DNA of 64,000 bases from Chroococcopsis sp964623815 (GCA_964623815.1 CAZUVR010000015.1:1-64000); one strand, 5' to 3'. Counted from the stretch's first letter, positions 1 to 7,885 are shown. A program made the numbers and translations. Notes: a model not told the origin generated them from the letters alone.

Positions 1-306
1 GCGGGGCAGTTAATCGGTACGGAGGGTTACACGGCGGCGGCAGCGGGTGGCTGGCTGGCTGGTACTAATGCGGCGCGGTTGGTTTTAGGTTTAGAGCCGA
101 TTCGTTTACCGGTGACTACGATGATGGGTTCTTTGTTCGAGTTCATCGCTTCGGCTGATGCTAAGCATTTTCAACCGATGCCGCCTAATTTCGGGATTCT
201 GCCGGAATTGCCGAAGAAGATACGTAATAAACAGGAGCGCTATAAACAGTATAGCGATCGATCTTTGAACGATATAGCCGCTTGTATTGTTTTCGCCCCC
301 AGTTGA
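1..306 (+). CDS. trmFO: Methylenetetrahydrofolate-tRNA-(uracil-5-)-methyltransferase TrmFO, C-terminal part
   Basis: Only the last 101 codons are inside the window; the frame is open from base 1. The protein methylates U54 of tRNA to ribothymidine using methylene-tetrahydrofolate and FAD. The visible part starts with a QLIGTEGYTAAAAGG stretch, the FAD-binding end of the GidA/TrmFO fold, and ends with HFQPMPPNFGILPELP followed by KIRNKQERY. That PMPPNFGLLPEL segment is the C-terminal signature by which TrmFO is told from MnmG (family knowledge). The gene lies tail to tail with the MEKHLA gene. The upstream part and the start are outside the window. Confidence 0.9.
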   Translation, partial: AGQLIGTEGYTAAAAGGWLAGTNAARLVLGLEPIRLPVTTMMGSLFEFIASADAKHFQPMPPNFGILPELPKKIRNKQERYKQYSDRSLNDIAACIVFAPS

Positions 307-324
307 GTAATTATTTATGGGATG

Positions 325-792
325 CTAAAGAAATACCCAATCGCTGAAAGTTGCCGCCTGACCTCGATAGTCGCCATCGCCATCGATTAAGTTCCAGACG
401 ATCGCCCGCTCGATGCGAAACCGTTTACCTTCTTTAGTCACTCTTATACCCCGATAGTTATCAATATACCCCTGTAGTCGAACTCGTTGTAACATACTTT
501 CTCTCTCTTCTTGCCCGATGTCGTCGCCCGCTACCGTCGCCCTCGATGGCAGTCGCGTTAACTCTTCCCAACTTAGCCCCCATAAATCGAGAGCGCAGAG
601 ATTGCCATAATTAAAAATCGGATCTGTTTCCGTACCATGAGAGACAACGGGGAAGGGGGCTGAAAATAATCTTTCCGCTTCCGAGTCTCCCCTAAAAATT
701 AGACTCTTTCCTAACAGTCGTTCGTAACTGTCGAGAAGTAAGCGGGTATGGGAAACGATCGCGGTACTTTTCCAAGGCTCTATAAAAGACAT
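325..792 (-). CDS. MEKHLA domain-containing protein
   Basis: A 155-residue protein that is almost entirely one MEKHLA domain, a PAS-like fold also found at the C-terminus of plant HD-ZIP III factors. Supporting segments are LLLDSYERLLGKSLI near residues 18-32, PIFNYGNLCALDLWGLSWEEL near 58-78, the SRATVAGDD stretch near 83-91, and a C-terminal strand ending in GQAATFSDW. Stand-alone MEKHLA proteins of this size are common in cyanobacteria and have no settled function; a sensory or ligand-binding role is only inferred from the fold. The start ATG at 792 lies 11 bases after the stop of the metallo-beta-lactamase-fold gene, so the two are probably co-transcribed. Confidence 0.85.
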   Translation of the reverse strand: MSFIEPWKSTAIVSHTRLLLDSYERLLGKSLIFRGDSEAERLFSAPFPVVSHGTETDPIFNYGNLCALDLWGLSWEELTRLPSRATVAGDDIGQEERESMLQRVRLQGYIDNYRGIRVTKEGKRFRIERAIVWNLIDGDGDYRGQAATFSDWVFL

Positions 793-803
793 TGCTGAAG
801 CCT

Positions 804-1559
804 TTAAATCAAGTTGAGAGCGAAAGGTTGCCCGGGTTTAGGATTTATCACTCGGGTGGGAAGGGAGTTAGCCGAGAGTTTCTGCTGAAATTCTTCGGGA
901 CTACCTTCGGCTTTGAGAATTGAGATTAATAATCCCTCGAAGCTTATATCTCCCCCCGCCGCAGTGGGTATTAGAACTTGTGGTTTCGTCCACCGGCATA
1001 ATTCTAAAGCCGTACTTTCTCCCTTGATTACGGAGCCGAGAATGGGGATTTTTAGGTCGATGATGGGAGTGATAACTACATCGAACGATAAGTCTTTCAT
1101 AGCGGGTGCGTGATACCCGTGAGGTTCGTAGTATAAAGTCTTATTATCTCTGAGGTCGGTTAATATGTAACCGTTTTCGATCGTTGTAGGCCCGATGGGT
1201 GAACCCGTGACAGCTTGAATTTTTACCCCGTCCGTACTGTAATTTTCCCCTGGTTTGAGGGCGGTAACATCGGCGTACCCTATATCTTTCGCCACTTTAG
1301 CCCCGCTAGCAGAAGCGACTACGGGGATGGATTTATCTAGTTTTTTTAACGTAGGGGGGTGGGCGTGATCTTCCAAACCTTGGGAAAGTAGGATTATGTC
1401 TATGTTTTCCGGTATATCTTTGGCGATCGTTTTCGTCCCCTTAAATAACCAGGGAAGATTCCCGAAAACTAAATCATCCACTAACCACGGGTCTAGAAGA
1501 ATTCGCTTTCCGCCCAATTCAATCAACCAAGAATTACTATCGAACCAAGTTAACTGCAT
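804..1559 (-). CDS. MBL-fold (UlaG-like) hydrolase-family protein with an altered metal motif
   Basis: A 251-residue metallo-beta-lactamase-fold protein. The N-terminal strands (LTWFDSNSWLIELGGKRILLDPWL) and the GSPIGPTTIENGY, LYYEPHGYH and DVVITPI segments fit the UlaG-like branch. The position of the usual HxHxDH metal motif reads SQGLEDHAH (residues 59-67): both leading histidines are missing and only the Asp-His pair is kept. Similar QGLEDHAH sequences occur in cyanobacterial and plastid relatives as I recall, so this looks like a subfamily trait rather than damage. Substrate unknown. It is the upstream gene of a pair with the MEKHLA gene. Confidence 0.8.
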   Translation of the reverse strand: MQLTWFDSNSWLIELGGKRILLDPWLVDDLVFGNLPWLFKGTKTIAKDIPENIDIILLSQGLEDHAHPPTLKKLDKSIPVVASASGAKVAKDIGYADVTALKPGENYSTDGVKIQAVTGSPIGPTTIENGYILTDLRDNKTLYYEPHGYHAPAMKDLSFDVVITPIIDLKIPILGSVIKGESTALELCRWTKPQVLIPTAAGGDISFEGLLISILKAEGSPEEFQQKLSANSLPTRVINPKPGQPFALNLI

Positions 1560-1618
1560 CGGTTACGCTCTAACTCAACCGTCTCTATTGTAGGACTAAA
1601 TTGAGTTATGGGGGCGAT

Positions 1619-1804
1619 TTAATAGCTTCTCAGGGCTTCATCTCTTTTGGCTACGGCCCAAACAGCGTGGATACTGCCAGGAATCCAGCCCAAGATAGTC
1701 AAGAGAACGTTAATAATTAAAGTCGTGCCTACCCCGTAGGTCAAGAAAACTCCCACCGGAGGTAAAACGAAAGCGAGTATATATCTTAGTAATTGGTTAT
1801 TCAT
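1619..1804 (-). CDS. YqaE/Pmp3-family small membrane protein
   Basis: A 61-residue protein with two hydrophobic segments (about residues 6-24 and 28-50) separated by a short turn. The FVLPPVGVFL segment, then LTILGWIPGSIHAVWAV, is the UPF0057/PMP3 signature. Bacterial and plant members are tied to salt, cold and membrane-potential stress; the molecular role is not settled. The gene stands alone, in the same direction as its neighbours. ATG at 1804 is the only sensible start. Confidence 0.9.
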   Translation of the reverse strand: MNNQLLRYILAFVLPPVGVFLTYGVGTTLIINVLLTILGWIPGSIHAVWAVAKRDEALRSY

Positions 1805-1890
1805 ATCTCTATTTTGTGACTATTTTCCTATACTTTTATTGTGGAGCGATAAATAGGTAAATTCCTTCTATCATCGGAAATATTTTAAGG

Positions 1891-1961
1891 CGGGAGTTGG
1901 GAGTCGGGAGTTGGGAATCGGTGATATTTATTCCGACTCATTATTCCCTACTCCCCAATCT
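1891..1961. repeat. ACTCCC/GGGAGT-type intergenic repeat tract
   Basis: Between the Pmp3 and amylase genes lies a tandem of GGGAGTT/GGGAGTC heptamers (1891-1920), followed by a looser ACTCCCC-like stretch (1936-1961). Matching tracts are seen at six other places in the window. It codes for nothing. Confidence 0.7.
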
Positions 1962-1964
1962 TTA

Positions 1965-3626
1965 CTAAGCGCACCAAACAAATACTTTAGCCTCGAATTC
2001 TCCTAAGTCAACTATGAGGTTATTGTCGCTGGAATCCACATCATAGTTAGTCGTCCATTCGTGCCATTTCCCGTTAGCGGGGAAATTGGAGAGGGTATAA
2101 CCGGCTAGGAAACTTTCCGAGAAATTGGCAACTACTACCACACGGGAGCCTTCGTCATTCCAACGGGTAAAAGCGATAACTTTACTCTCGGGATTCTCAT
2201 GGAAGAAGTCGATATTGTTAGTATGTAGAGCCGGGTTCGATTTACGCAGGGAGATTAAACCTTTGTAGTATTCAAATAAATCTTTATTGAGATCATGTTT
2301 TAGTAAGCTCCAATCGATTTTGGCCGCATCCGGGGTTTTGTGTTTATACTCCCCGAATTCTTCACCCATCCAGAACATCGGCACCCCTACAGCGGTCATT
2401 ACCATGACAGCACCGAGTTTTCTGCGGCGGAAAGCATCGTCATCAAAGATGCCTCGATCGCCCAATTCAGCCATTACATGGTTATGATCGTGATTAGTCA
2501 GGTAGTTGACTACATTGGTAGCCCCCATAAATCCCTGACGTTTAGGATCGAGTACATCTTTGAGACGTTCTAGATCGAAAGTTTGCCCGGTGATATGCTC
2601 TAGAATCCCGTGATAAAAACTTTCGTGCCAACAGCCATCCATCGGCCCATCTACATTGGTGATAGATGTGGTTTCGGGAATGTGTTCGGCGATATTATAG
2701 AAAGGTTTAGCCCCCGCTGCCTGTTTGGTTTGCTGTACTATCCAGTGCATGAAATCATAGTTGGCTATCTGTCGGGCTGCGTCATAGCGGATACCATCGA
2801 TATGATACTCGTGTATCCAATAACTTACCGTATCACCGATGAATTTCCGCGCCGGGTAAGTGTCTAAATTTTCGTCGTAGTGTTCGTAATTAAATTCAGG
2901 GCCCCAGTTATTATCAGGATCACGGGGAGAGTGATGATACCAGTAATCGTGATCGATCTGCGTTAGGGGTGCGGAAGCTTCCGAGTGGTTATAAACCCCG
3001 TCCATAATTACCCGAATACCGCGAGCGTGAAACTCATCGATCATTCTCTTTAAATCTTTAGTAGAACCGTAGCTCGTTTCTGAGGCGAAGAAATGGCGCG
3101 GGTTATACCCCCAACTATAATCACCTGGGTATTCTTTAACCGGCAGTATCTCCACGGCGTTAATTCCCAACTCACACAAATAATCCATCTTTTCGATAAC
3201 GTGTTTATATTGTCCTCTGGCAAAGGGGTCATCTTCACCACCGGAAAAGTCGGCTACGTGCATTTCATAAATTACTAATTCGTGATCTGCAGGTAAGGGT
3301 TTATCGTCGTGCATCCAAACATAATCATCGACGATTCTTTCCCCATCTTTAACGCGGATAATGGCGTTTTCTTCCTCTTTCTTCCCGTCTACATCGGTGG
3401 CGTAAGGGTCGGTTACGTCTACCCATTGATTAAGCTCAAAAAACCATGATTTTGACTGCACGCGGAATTTATATTGATAAGTGCCATCTTCTAAATTAAC
3501 TTTAGTCCGAAAATACCCATCTTCTCCTTTTTCCATTGGTATTTCTTCCCACTTGGAAAATGAGCCAATTAATGATACTTTGTCGTTATAAGGAGCAAAT
3601 AAACTAAATTCTATGGGACTGGCCAT
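1965..3626 (-). CDS. Alpha-amylase-family glycoside hydrolase (GH13) with N-terminal CBM48-like domain
   Basis: A 553-residue enzyme acting on alpha-glucans such as glycogen. Residues 1-95 form a CBM48/isoamylase-N-type beta domain (FSLFAPYNDKVSLIGSFSKW). The GH13 barrel follows with all conserved regions: DGVYNH at 209-214, GIRYDAAR at 278-285 with the nucleophile Asp282, IAEH with the acid Glu314, and NHD at 378-380. The C-terminal 90 residues are the usual beta domain. The layout resembles branching enzymes and maltooligosyl-trehalose trehalohydrolases, but the length is short for either, so the exact specificity is open. There is no signal peptide, so it is cytoplasmic. Its upstream region is AT-rich and shared divergently with the CsbD gene. 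Confidence 0.9.
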   Translation of the reverse strand: MASPIEFSLFAPYNDKVSLIGSFSKWEEIPMEKGEDGYFRTKVNLEDGTYQYKFRVQSKSWFFELNQWVDVTDPYATDVDGKKEEENAIIRVKDGERIVDDYVWMHDDKPLPADHELVIYEMHVADFSGGEDDPFARGQYKHVIEKMDYLCELGINAVEILPVKEYPGDYSWGYNPRHFFASETSYGSTKDLKRMIDEFHARGIRVIMDGVYNHSEASAPLTQIDHDYWYHHSPRDPDNNWGPEFNYEHYDENLDTYPARKFIGDTVSYWIHEYHIDGIRYDAARQIANYDFMHWIVQQTKQAAGAKPFYNIAEHIPETTSITNVDGPMDGCWHESFYHGILEHITGQTFDLERLKDVLDPKRQGFMGATNVVNYLTNHDHNHVMAELGDRGIFDDDAFRRRKLGAVMVMTAVGVPMFWMGEEFGEYKHKTPDAAKIDWSLLKHDLNKDLFEYYKGLISLRKSNPALHTNNIDFFHENPESKVIAFTRWNDEGSRVVVVANFSESFLAGYTLSNFPANGKWHEWTTNYDVDSSDNNLIVDLGEFEAKVFVWCA

Positions 3627-3834
3627 AATATTTCCTTTAAAAGATGAGATTGTTTAATATCATTATTAATAGTATTTATTTTATTTTCATCTAGCTCAAG
3701 ATAACTTTTTATTTTTAATTATATATCTTTAGGTATATAAAGATTATACCTTTTAATAGATGGGATTTTTTTTGAATAATGGCTAGATTATATGTAATGA
3801 ATTTAACAAAATAAATTATTAGAGGATACCTGTT

Positions 3835-4026
3835 ATGAGTTTAGAAGATAGAGCTAAAGCCACCGCTAAAAATGTAGAAGGGAAAGCTCAAGAATTCATC
3901 GGTGAAGTAACCGGTGATCCCAAAGCTAAAGCTAAAGGTAAAGCTAAACAAACCGAAGCCAATGTACGTCACGCTGTCGAAGACATTAAAGACGATGTCA
4001 AAGACGCTCATAATCGGAATCATTAA
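3835..4026 (+). CDS. CsbD-family stress protein
   Basis: A 63-residue, very hydrophilic Lys/Ala/Glu-rich protein matching the CsbD family: a DRAKATAKNVEGKAQEFIGEVTGD start, then a KAKAKGKAKQ stretch. CsbD proteins are induced by general stress in many bacteria and are probably helical hairpins or partly disordered. The ATG is preceded by AGAGGATACCTGTT, a plausible ribosome site. A strong terminator follows at 4069, so it is likely a monocistronic message. It opens a run of small plus-strand envelope and stress-type genes. Confidence 0.93.
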   Translation: MSLEDRAKATAKNVEGKAQEFIGEVTGDPKAKAKGKAKQTEANVRHAVEDIKDDVKDAHNRNH

Positions 4027-4068
4027 TAACAGATAACATAGGCTTTTAATAAATTGAAATCTCCTAAC

Positions 4069-4103
4069 AAATAGGGACACAGGTTATGAGTCCCTATTTT
4101 TTA
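4069..4103 (+). terminator. Rho-independent terminator of the CsbD gene
   Basis: A perfect 10-bp stem, AAATAGGGAC (4069-4078) with GTCCCTATTT (4090-4099), an 11-base loop and a T-run that overlaps the stem end. Confidence 0.85.
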
Positions 4104-4117
4104 TATAACAAAAAATT

Positions 4118-4145
4118 TCCCCAACTCCCAATTCCCGCTAACTCC
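4118..4145. repeat. ACTCCC-type intergenic repeat tract
   Basis: CCCCAACTCCCAATTCCCG followed by CTAACTCC: a short copy of the ACTCCC(A/G) repeat, just after the CsbD terminator. Confidence 0.6.
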
Positions 4146-4254
4146 GTGGTTCATACTTTATAAATAGTTAATATCCTTTCCTGAGATAGACAAAACATCA
4201 TTAATAATTACCTAGAATAAAAAATAGTTAATAAAAATATCTTTGAGAAACATT

Positions 4255-4602
4255 ATGACTAACGAAAGAGTAGAAGTAGATATGTACGATCGCGGTATTG
4301 TTCCCGCCGAAACCGCAGCCAGAAAAGAAAGAGAAGGTGACGCATATAAACATCTACCCGAAAAAGATCCCGATGTAGGTTTAGATACCACTGGCGGCTA
4401 TACGGTGGACAAAGAAGGTTTATTAAATAACTACGCCATCGAACCAGAAATGTACTATGAAGTGCCTGGCGATGCGGCTGAAGTGATCGAAGCCGAAACC
4501 AGAGAAAGAGCCGCCGAGTTAGAAGAAATTAACGACAACGAAGAACAAGGCAAACTCACCTCCGGCAGAGACGAGCGCGGTAAGGGAGTAGGCATTATTT
4601 AA
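4255..4602 (+). CDS. Small acidic hydrophilic protein of unknown function
   Basis: A 115-residue charged protein with no membrane segment and no cysteine. It is rich in Glu, Asp, Arg and Gly and probably mostly disordered, with a helical Glu/Ala-rich stretch around residues 80-100 (AAEVIEAETRERAAELEEI). The ATG at 4255 is preferred over the in-frame TTG at 4243 because GAGAAA just upstream can serve as ribosome site. I do not recognise a family. It is followed after 18 bases by the holin-fold membrane protein and very likely shares its transcript. Its composition and company (CsbD, membrane protein, exported proteins) suggest a stress-related role; this is inference. Confidence 0.75.
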   Translation: MTNERVEVDMYDRGIVPAETAARKEREGDAYKHLPEKDPDVGLDTTGGYTVDKEGLLNNYAIEPEMYYEVPGDAAEVIEAETRERAAELEEINDNEEQGKLTSGRDERGKGVGII

Positions 4603-4620
4603 TTTACAGGAGTCAAATTT

Positions 4621-4995
4621 ATGTTACGTACAGGTTTAATACTGTTAGCTACAGTTTTGAGTTTATTGGTCGTAGATACGATCGTGCCTGGTGTCAATAT
4701 TGCTAATTTCCCAGCCGCTATCGTCGCCGCTTTAGCCATCGGTGCGGTCAATTCCACCATCAAACCGGTTGTTTCCACCTTAGCATTACCGTTAAATTTT
4801 GTTACTTTAGGGGGATTTTCCCTCATAGTTAATGGTTTATGTTTTTGGTTAGCAGCTTTACTAGTTCCGGGTTTTTACGTTCACGGTCTAATAGGGTTTA
4901 TCTTAGCGCCCCTAGTGCTGTCATTTGTCAATACTTTCCTCAATAAATATTTTACGGAAAAGTATCCTACCCTGTCAATCGAGCCTAAAGCTTAG
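4621..4995 (+). CDS. Phage-holin-family (superfamily IV) four-helix membrane protein
   Basis: A 124-residue protein with four hydrophobic segments: about residues 4-24, 31-48, 57-80 and 86-108. The IGAVNSTIKPVVSTLALPLNFVTLGGFSL core is the mark of the mycobacterial 4-TMS holin family (PF04020). Despite the name, chromosomal copies like this one are not linked to phage, and their role is unknown. It sits 18 bases after the acidic small protein and has GGAG in the gap as ribosome site. A clear terminator follows. Confidence 0.9.
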   Translation: MLRTGLILLATVLSLLVVDTIVPGVNIANFPAAIVAALAIGAVNSTIKPVVSTLALPLNFVTLGGFSLIVNGLCFWLAALLVPGFYVHGLIGFILAPLVLSFVNTFLNKYFTEKYPTLSIEPKA

Positions 4996-5016
4996 ATAAG
5001 TTTGGTGTTTAAAATT

Positions 5017-5053
5017 CCTGCTCGTTTAATCAGCGAGCAGGATGTTTGTTTTT
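5017..5053 (+). terminator. Terminator after the holin-family gene
   Basis: A perfect 8-bp GC-rich stem, CCTGCTCG (5017-5024) with CGAGCAGG (5034-5041), a 9-base loop and the tail ATGTTTGTTTTT. It ends the two-gene unit starting at 4255. Confidence 0.85.
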
Positions 5054-5180
5054 CAGCCTCTTAAAGATGTGTCTGGAGAAATATTTAATAATAAAATGGT
5101 TTCCCACTAAAGAACGATTCAATAGTTAAGCAAGCAAAGTTATAAATAATTCAGCAGGATATAAATGAAGGTTTTAACCC

Positions 5181-5609
5181 ATGCAAACCCATATTAAATT
5201 AAAAGAAATTCTGCGATCTAGCAGAAAACTATTATTAACAATTAGCTGTTTAGTAACCTTAACCTTTACCGGTTTTTTCATGGGCGCAACACCCGCATCA
5301 GCCGTGAGTTTCATCGCGCCCTCTCCTTTACTGGCAAATTTGGGTGAATACGGCCGGGGCGACGGCACGAGAGATTTTAAAGATAAAGCTGAAGATCTCA
5401 ACCGCACGATCGAAAACCTACCCGACCAAGCCAGTCTAAAAGCTAAAGAAGTGGCTAAATCCATTCAAGGCGATAAAGCCAATGAAATCCACGGACGTGC
5501 TCGTTATGATCTAGGTAAAGCCCAAAATGCCCTAGAAAAAGATGATACCGAAGGCACGAATATCATTAAAGAAATCGGTAACAAAATCACTTCTCAATTA
5601 AACAAATAA
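5181..5609 (+). CDS. Exported small protein, paralogue of the next gene
   Basis: A 142-residue precursor. The N-terminus has basic residues, a hydrophobic core near residues 16-33 and an ATPASA cleavage site around residue 41, so it is exported to the periplasm or thylakoid lumen. The mature part is helical and charged (RDFKDKAEDLNRTIENL, then SLKAKEVAKSIQGDKANEIHGRARYD). The C-terminal part aligns by eye with the following gene: NEIHGRA...TEGTNIIKEI here against NELQGKA...STGTSFIEEV there. I know no function. The two genes are 27 bases apart and read as one unit. Confidence 0.8.
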   Translation: MQTHIKLKEILRSSRKLLLTISCLVTLTFTGFFMGATPASAVSFIAPSPLLANLGEYGRGDGTRDFKDKAEDLNRTIENLPDQASLKAKEVAKSIQGDKANEIHGRARYDLGKAQNALEKDDTEGTNIIKEIGNKITSQLNK

Positions 5610-5636
5610 ACCAATCAATTTAGAGGATATAAAATT

Positions 5637-5966
5637 ATGATGTCTCGCGTAATCCGTTCTTTATTTATCGCTTTCTCCTGTGCGGTAATTCTTCTCTCTA
5701 GCACCTTTCCCGCTCTAGCCAACGGCAGTTATAAGAGCGATATCAATAAAGGCGAAGCCAATTTGAATAATATTCAAGCTAAGACCGATGAAACCGTTTA
5801 TAATCCCCCCCTATCTTTGAAAGAGATCCAAGATAGGCAGGGCAAAGGCGGACTCAACGAATTACAAGGCAAAGCCGACATGGATAAAATGAAAAACCCC
5901 GATAACTCTACGGGAACTTCTTTTATCGAAGAGGTTAAAGACGCACTCGGCAGCGTAACCAAATAG
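5637..5966 (+). CDS. Exported small protein, paralogue of the preceding gene
   Basis: A 109-residue precursor with a clear signal peptide (hydrophobic core about residues 8-24, cleavage after FPALA). The mature part is about 80 residues, charged and without cysteine. It shares the NELQGKAD and STGTSFIEEVKD pattern with its upstream neighbour, so the two look like an old tandem duplication. A ribosome site, AGAGGA, lies upstream of the ATG. The transcript ends at the strong hairpin at 5998. Function unknown. Confidence 0.8.
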   Translation: MMSRVIRSLFIAFSCAVILLSSTFPALANGSYKSDINKGEANLNNIQAKTDETVYNPPLSLKEIQDRQGKGGLNELQGKADMDKMKNPDNSTGTSFIEEVKDALGSVTK

Positions 5967-5997
5967 ATTTCCACTTTGTTGGCGTTTAGGATATGGA

Positions 5998-6035
5998 AGC
6001 TACATGAATTGTTTATAATATTCATGTAGCTTTTT
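5998..6035 (+). terminator. Terminator after the two exported-protein genes
   Basis: A perfect 12-bp stem, AGCTACATGAAT (5998-6009) with ATTCATGTAGCT (6020-6031), then TTTTTG. The T-run ends only a few bases before the GTG of the transglutaminase-like gene. Confidence 0.88.
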
Positions 6036-6038
6036 GTT

Positions 6039-6836
6039 GTGAAAGTTGTGTTATTAAATGCAGGCTGCGAGATTGATTTCACCACTACGATCGCCACGCC
6101 GGTAATATTGATGCTCAGACCTCGTAGTGGTTCCGGGCAATGGATAATTAGAGAAGAATATTTAATCGAACCGAGAATATTTGTCTCTGAATATACAGAT
6201 AATTACGGAAACTTGTGTCAAAGATTAACCGTACCTCCGGGAGAGTTAAAGATTAAAACTACTCTAGAAGTAGATACATCGGATGAGATAGACGTGCAAC
6301 CTGGGGCACCTTTAACACCAGTAGAGAAATTACCAGAAAGTGTTTTGAAATATCTCCTCCCCAGTCGTTATTGTCAATCGGATCTATTAGGGGAATTAGC
6401 CCTAGAAATCGTCGGCGATAAGGCACCCGGCTACGATCAAGCCGAAGCTATCCGGTATTGGATTAATACTAACGTTAAATACGCTTATGGCACTAGTAAC
6501 GCCTCTACTTCCGCCCCGGATACCGCCCGCGAGAAAGTCGGAGTCTGTCGGGATTTCGCCCATCTTGGGATAGCCCTGTGCAGAAGTATCGATATTCCCG
6601 CCCGGATGGTGGTGGGTTATCTTTACGGTTTGGAGCCGATGGATTTACACGCCTGGTTCGAGGCTTATACTGGCGATCGCTGGTACACCTTTGACGCTAC
6701 TCAAACCCAACCTCTCGGTAATCGCATCACCATCGCCTACGGGCACGATGCGGCTAACGTAGCTCTGGCGACCCAGTTCGGCCCTTTACAAATAACTAAT
6801 ATGAAAGTTTGGGTGCAGAAAAGTAATTTTCCCTAG
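6039..6836 (+). CDS. Transglutaminase-like cysteine protease-fold protein
   Basis: A 265-residue protein with an N-terminal beta domain (about residues 1-90) and a transglutaminase core. The catalytic triad is visible: Cys in GVCRDFAHLG (near 169), His in LHAWFEAY (near 204) and Asp in TFDATQ (near 219). Proteins of this type are thought to act as peptidases or amidases; the substrate is unknown. Start: GTG at 6039, because MKVVLLNAGCEIDF fits the usual N-terminus of the family and no in-frame ATG lies nearby. That start falls right behind a terminator hairpin with no ribosome site in between, which is odd. There is no signal peptide. Confidence 0.87.
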   Translation: MKVVLLNAGCEIDFTTTIATPVILMLRPRSGSGQWIIREEYLIEPRIFVSEYTDNYGNLCQRLTVPPGELKIKTTLEVDTSDEIDVQPGAPLTPVEKLPESVLKYLLPSRYCQSDLLGELALEIVGDKAPGYDQAEAIRYWINTNVKYAYGTSNASTSAPDTAREKVGVCRDFAHLGIALCRSIDIPARMVVGYLYGLEPMDLHAWFEAYTGDRWYTFDATQTQPLGNRITIAYGHDAANVALATQFGPLQITNMKVWVQKSNFP

Positions 6837-6950
6837 TCTTTCTTAAGGCTTATGGAGATAGTTTTTAAATACTAAATTAGCCGGATGTATTTATTGTTAA
6901 CTCGCGTTGAAATGGAGTAAGCAAATATGAAAAAAAGAGGCTAATTTACC

Positions 6951-7145
6951 ATGTATTTTTTAATAGAAAATTATCAAGAACCCATAGCTAACACACCGAT
7001 GGTGAGCTTGGCTTTAGTAGGTGTTGTCGGTTTTATCGCCGCCACTATCATCGGCTCGATCGCCTGGTACAACTCCAAACGTCCCCTCGGTTGGGAAGAC
7101 AAAGAGCGTCCCGACTACGTCCCCGAAGTAAAAACCGAAGAATAG
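6951..7145 (+). CDS. Small single-pass thylakoid-type membrane protein, Psb35-like
   Basis: A 64-residue protein with one membrane helix (about residues 18-40), followed by a short acidic tail with WYNSKRPLGWEDKERPDYVP. That motif resembles the small cyanobacterial protein Psb35 (Ssl2148 type), a CP47-associated photosystem II factor. The match is from memory and should be searched. AGAGG lies upstream of the ATG as ribosome site. It stands alone between the transglutaminase and DUF2231 genes. Confidence 0.7.
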   Translation: MYFLIENYQEPIANTPMVSLALVGVVGFIAATIIGSIAWYNSKRPLGWEDKERPDYVPEVKTEE

Positions 7146-7176
7146 AAATCACAGGTTTATACAGCCGGGTTTTTTT

Positions 7177-7203
7177 CCCCGACTCCCAACTCCCGACTCC
7201 CAT
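7177..7203. repeat. ACTCCC-type intergenic repeat tract
   Basis: CCCCGACTCCCAACTCCCGA followed by CTCCCATAC: three to four units of ACTCCC(A/G) directly upstream of the DUF2231 gene. Confidence 0.7.
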
Positions 7204-7212
7204 ACTAATAAC

Positions 7213-7734
7213 ATGACTCAAACTCCCAATCTTCCCCCCTTGATCGAAAGCGATGAGCGCGAGTACCGTGACAGTGGGGTGCCAAGCACCGTTGCCATCG
7301 CCGGACATCCCCTGCATCCTCTAATCGTGACCTTTCCCATTGCTTTCCTAACTGCACCTTTGTTAACCGATGGGGCTTATTGGCTTACTAAGGATCTGTT
7401 TTGGGCGAAAGCTTCCTACTGGCTTATTCTCGCTGGTATTATTACGGGCATCATCGCCGCCATCACTGGTATGAGTGATTTTTTGAAAATTAATCGCGTG
7501 CGTCAACATAGCGCGGGCTGGATACACATGATCGGTAATATCGTCGCTTTACTCCTATCGCTAGTTAATTTATTCTTGCGCTGGGACGACGTTACTGCGG
7601 CAATTGTTCCAGTCGGCTTGATTATCTCTTTAATCGTAGCCTCTGCCCTAGGAGTTACCGGCTGGTTCGGCGCGGAATTAATTTACCGTCATAAAGTAGC
7701 TGTTATCGGATACGGGCCTAATCACCGCCCCTGA
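7213..7734 (+). CDS. DUF2231 four-helix membrane protein
   Basis: A 173-residue integral membrane protein. After a polar N-terminus of about 28 residues comes AIAGHPLHPLIVTFPIAFL, the hallmark of DUF2231, then four hydrophobic helices (roughly residues 35-55, 68-92, 107-125 and 133-155). The GHPLHP histidines suggest metal or heme contact, but no function is established. The upstream gap holds a repeat tract rather than an obvious promoter. A strong terminator follows at 7765. Confidence 0.88.
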   Translation: MTQTPNLPPLIESDEREYRDSGVPSTVAIAGHPLHPLIVTFPIAFLTAPLLTDGAYWLTKDLFWAKASYWLILAGIITGIIAAITGMSDFLKINRVRQHSAGWIHMIGNIVALLLSLVNLFLRWDDVTAAIVPVGLIISLIVASALGVTGWFGAELIYRHKVAVIGYGPNHRP

Positions 7735-7764
7735 CCTCATTGTTAAAAATCAATACCAAGATGG

Positions 7765-7795
7765 TTTAGAGAAGTATTAGCTTCTCTAAATTTTT
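7765..7795 (+). terminator. Terminator of the DUF2231 gene
   Basis: A perfect 10-bp stem, TTTAGAGAAG (7765-7774) with CTTCTCTAAA (7781-7790), loop TATTAG and five T. Confidence 0.88.
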
Positions 7796-7801
7796 CCTTA
7801 C

Positions 7802-7839
7802 ATACAAAAAAGTCGCTGTTTTCAGCGGCTCCTTTGTAT
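7802..7839 (-). terminator. Terminator of the PEP-CTERM protein gene
   Basis: Read on the minus strand, CGCTG-AAAA-CAGCG is followed by a T-run. Outer arms ATACAAA (7802-7808) and TTTGTAT (7833-7839) extend the stem. It faces the DUF2231 terminator. Confidence 0.75.
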
Positions 7840-7885
7840 TTTTCCATCTGATCGACTAATCGTCTATCAGCATTAGCTTTTAAGC

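Noticed and set aside
4621..4995. Holin-family gene as evidence of a prophage
   Set aside because: No lysin, terminase, integrase or structural gene is near, and chromosomal copies of this family are common in cyanobacteria.
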